10,865 nucleotides of DNA, taken from the NCBI GenBank assembly GCA_016234525.1, contig JACRBK010000070.1, positions 1-10,865 of the forward strand, written 5' to 3'. The stretch comes from Chloroflexota bacterium (GTDB lineage: Bacteria > Chloroflexota > Anaerolineae > Aggregatilineales > Aggregatilineaceae). Numbering within the stretch: position 1 is the stretch's first letter; each line of letters opens with the position of its first letter. Made by a program: the position numbers and the translations under genes. Below are positions 5,728 to 10,865 of the stretch, piece after piece. The notes below the pieces were generated by a model. The model worked only from the letters and a program-made list of their open reading frames with translations, was not told the DNA's origin and made no database searches.

Positions 5728-6882
5728 ATGATGCATTCCCGTGAACGATTGTTAACGGCCCTTAACCACCAGGAACCCGACCGTATTCCATTCGATCTGG
5801 GCAGTGTCCAGGTTACAGGCATTCATGCCGCCGCCTACCGTGCTTTGCGCGACGCGCTGGGCCTTCCTCCGGTTGACATCCAATTCTGCGACACCATCCA
5901 ACAATTGGCCCTGCCCGATGATGATCTGCTTGTTCGGTGGGGCGTAGATGTGCGCGGCTTGTTCCCGCTCAACAGCCATAACTGGAACGTCCATGAAGAA
6001 CCGGCGGGTGAATATTGGGCCTACCATGATGAATGGGGTATCACCCATCACCGTCCTTACCCCGACGGCCTGTATTATTCGATTGTCCAGGTACCGCTCG
6101 AAAAGCCCGACATCACTCGGCAAGACATTCACGATCTTGCCTGGCCGGATATGGCGAATCCTCAGCGGATCGCCGGGCTGCGCGAACAGGCCGAACGTTT
6201 TCGAGCGGCAGGTTATGCCGTGGTGATCAAGGACCCCTTCGCAGGATTGTTTGAAATGGCACAGCGCATTGTCGGCATGTCGCCGCTGATGATGATCATG
6301 GCATCGGATCGCCCGCTGGCCGAAGGATTATTTGACCAACTGCTCGAACTCAAACTCGCGTTTTGGGAAATGGCCCTGCCGCAGATCGGCGACGTAGTCG
6401 ACGTGGTAACGTATGCCGATGACTATGGCACGCAGCAGTCCCAGTTGATCTCCCCGGCGATGTTCCGCGACCAGCTTAAGCCGCGTGTGCGCCAGTTATT
6501 CGAACGGATCAAACAGCTAGCCCCACATACCAAACAATTTTTCCATTCGTGCGGCAATGTGCGCCCATTGATCAAAGATTACATTGAGATCGGGACCGAT
6601 ATTCTGAACCCGGTGCACATTCGCGCCAGAGGGATGGACCCGGCGGCACTCAAGCACGATTTTGGACAGGACATTGTGTTCTGGGGCGGCGGGGTAGATA
6701 CCCAGGGTGTGCTGCCCAACGGGACACCACAAGAAGTGAAAGACGATGTGCGACGCAATATTGAGGCGCTCGCCCCCGGCGGGGGATATGTGTTCAATAC
6801 CGTCCATAACATTCAGGCTGATGTGCCGCCGCAAAACATCATTGCCCTGTGGGAAGCACTGCAAGAATACGGAGTTTATTAG
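5728..6882 (+). CDS. URO-D superfamily protein, not HemE; possible zinc methyltransferase
   Basis: A 384-residue protein of the uroporphyrinogen decarboxylase / MtaA-CmuA superfamily. It begins in the family style, with SRERLLTALNHQEPDRIPFD at 4-23. The MRQAGR motif of true HemE is absent. FHSCGNVRPLI (272-282) supplies the His-x-Cys pair (H273, C275) that binds zinc in MtaA-type methyltransferases. GGGVDTQGVLP lies at 320-330, and HNIQADVPPQN at 360-370 places a histidine where I would expect the third ligand, usually a cysteine in MtaA. TYADDYGTQ (228-236) is another likely active-site stretch. It is the first gene of the repressed enzyme operon. Two ATGs stand in tandem; TAAGGGA (5718-5724) is 3 bases from the first and 6 from the second (5731), which may be the real start. 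The reaction is unknown; demethylation of an O-methyl uronate is a hypothesis. Confidence 0.88.
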   Translation: MMHSRERLLTALNHQEPDRIPFDLGSVQVTGIHAAAYRALRDALGLPPVDIQFCDTIQQLALPDDDLLVRWGVDVRGLFPLNSHNWNVHEEPAGEYWAYHDEWGITHHRPYPDGLYYSIVQVPLEKPDITRQDIHDLAWPDMANPQRIAGLREQAERFRAAGYAVVIKDPFAGLFEMAQRIVGMSPLMMIMASDRPLAEGLFDQLLELKLAFWEMALPQIGDVVDVVTYADDYGTQQSQLISPAMFRDQLKPRVRQLFERIKQLAPHTKQFFHSCGNVRPLIKDYIEIGTDILNPVHIRARGMDPAALKHDFGQDIVFWGGGVDTQGVLPNGTPQEVKDDVRRNIEALAPGGGYVFNTVHNIQADVPPQNIIALWEALQEYGVY

Positions 6883-6885
6883 CCT

Positions 6886-7920
6886 ATGACTACCCCTTGG
6901 GATCGTTTTAAACAGGCTGCCCGGCGCGAAGAACCTGATCAGGTTCCTGTCGCGCTGATCGTCGACAGCCCCTGGCTGCCCGGTTATGCCGGGATCGACA
7001 CGCGCGATTATTTTCTCTTTCCTGATCAATGGTTGGCGATTAACCGGGGTCTGCTAGAACGATTCCCGGACGCAGTGTGGATTCCCGGCTATTGGATCGA
7101 ATATGGCATGGCGACAGAACCCTCTGCATTTGGGGCGAAAATTCGGTTTCATCCCGACAGCCCGCCCTCCGTCGAGTCGATGATCACCGATCTCAACACC
7201 TGGGCGGAAAATATTCAGCCCGCCAATCCTGAAGAGGACGGCCTGATGCCGTTGGTGCTGCGCCAATATCGCAAAATGGACGAGTGCCTGAACGCCGAGG
7301 GCCTGGGGATCAAGATGGTCTGCGCACGCGGGCCGCTGGCGGTTTCCTCCAATCTGGTCGGCATCACCCCGCTGTTAACCGAGCTGGCAATCAACCCTGA
7401 CACCGTAACTAAAATATTGGAAGTCGTGACAACGTCGCTCATCCGCTGGCTGCACGCGCAGCTCGATACCCTGCGCCAGCCCGAAGGAATTATGGTGCTG
7501 GATGATATTGTGGGCATGGTATCCAAAGCCTTCTACACGGAACTGGTTCACCCGCACCTGCGCCGGATTTTCGACGAGTTCGACGGCCTGATCCGCGTGT
7601 ATCACAACGATACGCCCTGCAAGCACCTGTTCTCCAGCCTGGCCGAAGCCAATTTCGACGTCTTCAATTTCAGCCACAAAATAGATGTTGCTGAAGCAAA
7701 AACGTTGATGGGCCACCGGGTCGCCCTGATGGGTAATGTCGCGCCGCTGGATATAGGTGTGCGCGGCACCCCGGCAGATGTGTTGGATCACGCCCGTGCC
7801 TGCCTGGACAAAGGCGCGCCGGGCGGCGGCATGATCCTGTCATTTGGCGGCGGGGTATCACCGGGTACGCCTGCCGAAAATATTGATGCTTTGCTGCAAG
7901 CTGCGCGCGACTGGCGATAG
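6886..7920 (+). CDS. Second, divergent URO-D superfamily protein
   Basis: A 344-residue protein of the same superfamily as its upstream neighbour, recognised from the opening WDRFKQAARREEPDQVPVAL (5-24), the LVHPHLRRIFDEF segment (220-232), and the closing PGGGMILSFGGGVSPGTPAENIDAL region (312-336). The metal-site region differs: instead of His-x-Cys it has YHNDTPCKHLF (239-249), so H240, D242 and C245 are the candidate ligands. GNVAPLDI (283-290) takes the place of the GGVD loop. LDDIVGMVSK (205-214) corresponds to the DDYGTQ stretch of the first protein. HemE's MRQAGR motif is absent. The gene begins 3 bases after the previous stop, with GGAG upstream, so the two are co-translated and may act together. 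Function is unknown; paired methyltransferase subunits or an aldolase/lyase-like role are both possible. Confidence 0.85.
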   Translation: MTTPWDRFKQAARREEPDQVPVALIVDSPWLPGYAGIDTRDYFLFPDQWLAINRGLLERFPDAVWIPGYWIEYGMATEPSAFGAKIRFHPDSPPSVESMITDLNTWAENIQPANPEEDGLMPLVLRQYRKMDECLNAEGLGIKMVCARGPLAVSSNLVGITPLLTELAINPDTVTKILEVVTTSLIRWLHAQLDTLRQPEGIMVLDDIVGMVSKAFYTELVHPHLRRIFDEFDGLIRVYHNDTPCKHLFSSLAEANFDVFNFSHKIDVAEAKTLMGHRVALMGNVAPLDIGVRGTPADVLDHARACLDKGAPGGGMILSFGGGVSPGTPAENIDALLQAARDWR

Positions 7921-7928
7921 ATTTTTTT

Positions 7929-7935
7929 AAGGAGG
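7929..7935 (+). promoter_or_regulatory. Strong ribosome binding site that fixes a GTG start for uxaC
   Basis: AAGGAGG lies 6 bases before GTG at 7942, the only start in this frame that gives the UxaC N-terminus. The ATG at 7946 is out of frame. This is the strongest ribosome site in the enzyme operon and suggests high production of the isomerase. Confidence 0.8.
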
Positions 7936-7941
7936 CTGTTC

Positions 7942-9360
7942 GTGGATGAAACGCTTATTCTTGCCGAAGACCGTCTTCTTGGCCCCGAACCCAAACAAAA
8001 AGACCTGGCGCTGCACCTCTATCGTTTAATCGCCGATCTGCCGCTGGTCTGCCCGCATGGGCATGTGGACCCGCGTTTGTTTGCCGATCCTGATTATTCA
8101 TTTGGATCCCCGGTGGATCTGCTGCTGATCCCTGATCATTACATCTTCCGCATGTTGTATTCGCAGGGAATCGCACTGGAAAGCCTGGGCATCCCACGCC
8201 AGGACGGCGGCCCTGTCGAGCAGGATCACCGCAAAATCTGGCAGTTGTTCGCCGAACATTTTTATCTGTTTCGGGGAACGCCTACCGGGATATGGCTGAA
8301 CCATGCGTTTTATCATGTGTTCGGCATTCGTCAGAAATTGAACGGGGGCAGCGCCCAGGCGATCTACGATCAAATCGCGGCTAAACTTGCCTCACCAGAG
8401 ATGACTCCCCGCCGGTTGTTCGAGCAGTTTAATATTGACGTGTTGTGTACCACCGACCCGGCGACAGACCGGCTCGAACACCACCAAGCGATCCGGCAGT
8501 CGGGATGGAAAGCGACGATTCGCCCGACCTTCCGCCCGGATACGGTGGTTAATCTCGACACGGAAAACTGGCGCGACCATATCAAGCAGCTCAGCGAAGT
8601 ATCGGGGATCACGGTAGAAAGCTATCCGACATTTATCCAGGCGCTCGAAAACCGCCGGGCATATTTCAAAACGATGGGGGCCGCTGCCACCGATCACGCG
8701 GCGCTGATTCCCTGCACCGAAAGACTGAGCCGGGCCGAACTGGAAATTATCTTTGACCGGGCGCTGTGCTGTCAGGCGACGGCCCATGATGCGATGCGTT
8801 TCACCGGGCATATGCTGATCGAAATGGCGCGGATGAGTATCGAAGACGGGCTGGTGATGCAGCTTCATCCGGGATCATTCCGCAACCACAACGGGCTGAT
8901 CTTTGAGGGCTTCGGGCGCGACAAAGGCGCCGATATGCCGATCAGCACCGAATACACACGCAATCTCAAACCCCTGCTGGACCTGTATGGCAGCGATCCC
9001 CGCCTGACGCTGATCCTGTTCACCCTGGACGAAACCAGCTACACCCGCGAACTGGCTCCCCTGGCCGGACATTACCCGGCGCTCAAATTGGGGCCGCCCT
9101 GGTGGTTCCACGATAGTTTCAACGGAATGCAGCGTTACTTTGATCAGGTGATGGAGACAGCAGGTTTGTATAACACGGCTGGGTTTAACGACGATACCCG
9201 CGCGTTCCCGTCCATCCCCGCCCGGCACGATGTCTGGCGGCGGGCCAGCGCCAACTGGTTAGCCGGGTTGGTGCTGCGCGGCCTGATTGACCTTTCGGAC
9301 GCTGAAGAAATGGCCCTCGATCTGGCGAATGGGCTGGCAAAACGCGCTTATAAGCTGTAA
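7942..9360 (+). CDS. uxaC: Glucuronate isomerase (uronate isomerase, EC 5.3.1.12)
   Basis: A 472-residue cytoplasmic enzyme of the amidohydrolase superfamily that interconverts D-glucuronate with D-fructuronate and D-galacturonate with D-tagaturonate. Visible family features are the N-terminal metal-site motif PHGHVDP (H39 and H41), PDHYIFRML (64-72) matching the GDHYKWR element of E. coli UxaC, CTTDPATDRLEHH (169-181), LHPGSFRNHN (308-317), the WWFHD stretch (about 387-391), and the C-terminal FNDDTRAFPSIPARHDVWRR (414-433). E. coli UxaC has DYHCH at the first site, so the residue two before H39 is Cys instead of Asp; this looks like a subfamily difference, not damage. Length is normal (about 470). 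It follows the second URO-D gene after 21 bases and precedes the tagaturonate epimerase, which uses one of its two products. Confidence 0.96.
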   Translation: MDETLILAEDRLLGPEPKQKDLALHLYRLIADLPLVCPHGHVDPRLFADPDYSFGSPVDLLLIPDHYIFRMLYSQGIALESLGIPRQDGGPVEQDHRKIWQLFAEHFYLFRGTPTGIWLNHAFYHVFGIRQKLNGGSAQAIYDQIAAKLASPEMTPRRLFEQFNIDVLCTTDPATDRLEHHQAIRQSGWKATIRPTFRPDTVVNLDTENWRDHIKQLSEVSGITVESYPTFIQALENRRAYFKTMGAAATDHAALIPCTERLSRAELEIIFDRALCCQATAHDAMRFTGHMLIEMARMSIEDGLVMQLHPGSFRNHNGLIFEGFGRDKGADMPISTEYTRNLKPLLDLYGSDPRLTLILFTLDETSYTRELAPLAGHYPALKLGPPWWFHDSFNGMQRYFDQVMETAGLYNTAGFNDDTRAFPSIPARHDVWRRASANWLAGLVLRGLIDLSDAEEMALDLANGLAKRAYKL

Positions 9361-9381
9361 CAGCGATCAGGATAAACGAAA

Positions 9382-10827
9382 ATGACACTTCCTCAATTAG
9401 CTGGCTTAGAGATTTATCCTGCATCGGTGGTCGATCAGGACGGTTCGGTCTACTGCCTGGCATTGGAAAAAAGCAGCGGGAACAAAGTCTTAGTTGTTAC
9501 GGGAAAGCCCGCCGGTTTTGACGGTACGCCTCAGTCTTCCGGCGGGGCGCTGGTCTGCCCGCTGTCGGCTCAAAATGCGGCGGCGCTGCGCGAACGGCTG
9601 CCCTGGCTCAACCCTGCCCCGCTGGGTCTGCGGACTTCGGCGGGTTTTGGTGATCGGCTGGGCAAGGCCACTCCCGGTCATGTCCAGGCGGCGCAGGGAA
9701 CCGGCGTCGCGCCGATCTTCGCGCAGCAGTCGGTCCGCGAAAATGCTCGCACCGGGCGCACTCCGCAGCAGGTGGTAGATGATGCGATGTGGGCCGTATT
9801 TCAGATGGGCTGGCGCGATCCCTGGGGCGCCGACGCCGATCATCTCAAACTGCCCGAAGTCATCCCGCCGTTTGTGGACGCGGGTTACACCTTTTTCACG
9901 GTTGATCCGGGCGAGCATGTCGATAAAAACGCCGATACCGCGCCCGAAGCTGTATTAGAAGCGCAAGTTAATGCCCTGGATTTGAACCTGTTAGCTAGTT
10001 CTCCGGCAGACCTGCGCCAGCGGTTCGAAGGAAAGTCGTTCGAACTGGATACCCTGACGCTCACGTTTGACCGGATAACCCTGCTGCGGGCGGCGGCGAA
10101 ATATGGGCGCGCGGTGATGCATATCACGCGCATGTACCGGCATCTCAAAGGTTTGATGGGCAACAAAGCCTTCGATTTTGAAGTCTCCGTCGATGAAACC
10201 GACAGCCCGACCTCGATCCACGAACATTATTACATCGCGTCGGAACTGCGCCGGTTAGGGATCGTTTGGGTCAGCCTGGCCCCGCGTTTTGTCGGAAAAT
10301 TCGAAAAAGGTGTGGATTACATCGGCGATCTGGCCGAGCTTGATCAGAACTTAGCCGGACACGCCGCCGTGATGCGCTGCCTGGGTCCGTATAAGATCAG
10401 TCTCCATTCGGGATCGGACAAATTCTCTGTTTATCCGATGGCGGCGCGGCACGCTGCGGGATTGGTGCATCTCAAAACAGCGGGAACCAGCTATCTGGAA
10501 GCGCTGCGTGTGTGGGCTGAAGTAGACCCGGCAGCTTTCCGTGAAATTTTCGAGTTTTCACGCCAGCGTTATGAAACAGATCGCGCGACTTACCATGTTT
10601 CGGCAGAGTTGGCGAAAGTCCCCGCCGCGCGCGATCTCACTGATGGTGACCTGCCGGGCCTGCTGGATCAGTTCGATGCACGGCAGGTGCTGCACGTCAC
10701 TTATGGCTCGGTGCTGGACCAGTTCGGTGATCAACTTCATGCCATGTTGCGAAGCCATGAAGCGCGTTATTCAGCCACGCTCAAGAGACATTTTGCGCGG
10801 CATCTGGAATCATTTTCGGGAGCGTGA
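9382..10827 (+). CDS. uxaE: Tagaturonate epimerase
   Basis: A 481-residue protein that I recognise as the UxaE tagaturonate epimerase family, first defined in Thermotoga maritima. It converts D-tagaturonate to D-fructuronate, so galacturonate can join the glucuronate branch without tagaturonate reductase (UxaB) and altronate dehydratase (UxaA). Family-like conserved stretches are GFGDRLGKATPGH (88-100), FTVDPGEHVDKN (172-183), VSVDETDSPTS (268-278), GVDYIGDL (310-317), LHSGSDKFSVYP (341-352) and HLKTAGTSYLEALR (363-376). The acidic and histidine residues in these are likely metal and substrate ligands, but I cannot assign them. Full length, no breaks. The start ATG lies 21 bases after uxaC, with AGGA upstream, so the two genes are surely co-transcribed. 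The order uxaC-uxaE also supports the identification. Confidence 0.9.
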   Translation: MTLPQLAGLEIYPASVVDQDGSVYCLALEKSSGNKVLVVTGKPAGFDGTPQSSGGALVCPLSAQNAAALRERLPWLNPAPLGLRTSAGFGDRLGKATPGHVQAAQGTGVAPIFAQQSVRENARTGRTPQQVVDDAMWAVFQMGWRDPWGADADHLKLPEVIPPFVDAGYTFFTVDPGEHVDKNADTAPEAVLEAQVNALDLNLLASSPADLRQRFEGKSFELDTLTLTFDRITLLRAAAKYGRAVMHITRMYRHLKGLMGNKAFDFEVSVDETDSPTSIHEHYYIASELRRLGIVWVSLAPRFVGKFEKGVDYIGDLAELDQNLAGHAAVMRCLGPYKISLHSGSDKFSVYPMAARHAAGLVHLKTAGTSYLEALRVWAEVDPAAFREIFEFSRQRYETDRATYHVSAELAKVPAARDLTDGDLPGLLDQFDARQVLHVTYGSVLDQFGDQLHAMLRSHEARYSATLKRHFARHLESFSGA

Positions 10828-10835
10828 GTGAACTT

Positions 10836-10865
10836 ATGGATAAATTTAACCTGACCGGGAAGGTC
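10836..10865 (+). CDS. Probable short-chain dehydrogenase/reductase, first ten codons only
   Basis: Eight bases after the uxaE stop an ATG opens a reading frame MDKFNLTGKV that runs off the window. FxLxGKV is the usual beginning of short-chain dehydrogenases, just before their first strand and the TGxxxGIG nucleotide motif. In this position an NAD(P)H-dependent fructuronate reductase (mannonate oxidoreductase) would complete the steps from galacturonate and glucuronate to mannonate. Only ten residues are visible, so both the family and the reaction are provisional. Confidence 0.55.
   Translation, partial: MDKFNLTGKV

Noticed and set aside
6517..7029. 170-codon minus-strand frame
   Set aside because: It is antisense to the ends of the two URO-D genes, which have clear family motifs; it shows none itself.
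5728..7920. Annotation of either URO-D gene as heme-pathway uroporphyrinogen decarboxylase (hemE)
   Set aside because: Both lack the N-terminal MRQAGR motif of HemE, and the first has a His-x-Cys metal site; the operon context is uronate breakdown, not heme synthesis.
8392..8868. 158-codon minus-strand frame inside uxaC
   Set aside because: Shadow of the uxaC coding sequence, with no family features or upstream signals.

Overview
The window carries a hexuronate (glucuronate/galacturonate) catabolic locus with a LacI-family repressor, an Opp/Dpp-type ABC importer and a divergent enzyme operon. The organism is most likely a Chloroflexota bacterium, perhaps Anaerolineae. That is inferred from the style of the solute-binding protein (a signal peptide ending in a TPAAAQ-like stretch, no lipobox), the long OppC-type permease, and the mix of URO-D-like proteins with UxaC and UxaE. 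No rRNA or marker gene is present to prove it.

Left half, minus strand, in transcription order: a LacI/GalR repressor (5528-4527), a 635-residue family 5 solute-binding protein (4412-2505), the OppB-like permease (2424-1441), the OppC-like permease (1444-236, sharing 4 bp with the gene before it), and the start of an OppD-like ATPase (227 to the window edge). A perfect 10-bp-stem hairpin lies between the binding protein and the permeases. A weak possible terminator follows the repressor.

The divergent intergenic region (5529-5727) has two good sigma-70-type promoters, back to back. Each start region is covered by the same 24-bp operator. The operator is a tandem of two 12-bp LacI-type pseudopalindromes, and its two copies (5545-5568 and 5676-5699) match at 22 of 24 positions. 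This points to autoregulation of the repressor and coordinated repression of the enzyme operon.

Right half, plus strand: two different uroporphyrinogen-decarboxylase (URO-D) superfamily proteins that are not HemE (5728-6882 and 6886-7920), glucuronate isomerase UxaC (7942-9360), tagaturonate epimerase UxaE (9382-10827), and the first ten codons of what is probably a short-chain dehydrogenase (10836 to the edge). UxaC would convert glucuronate to fructuronate and galacturonate to tagaturonate. UxaE would convert tagaturonate to fructuronate. The dehydrogenase could then reduce fructuronate to mannonate.

The unexplained part is the URO-D pair heading the operon. URO-D relatives include the zinc methyltransferases MtaA/MtbA of corrinoid-dependent demethylation. 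A testable idea is that the pair removes O-methyl groups from methylated uronates, such as 4-O-methylglucuronate from xylan, before UxaC acts. This is inference: no corrinoid protein lies in the window.
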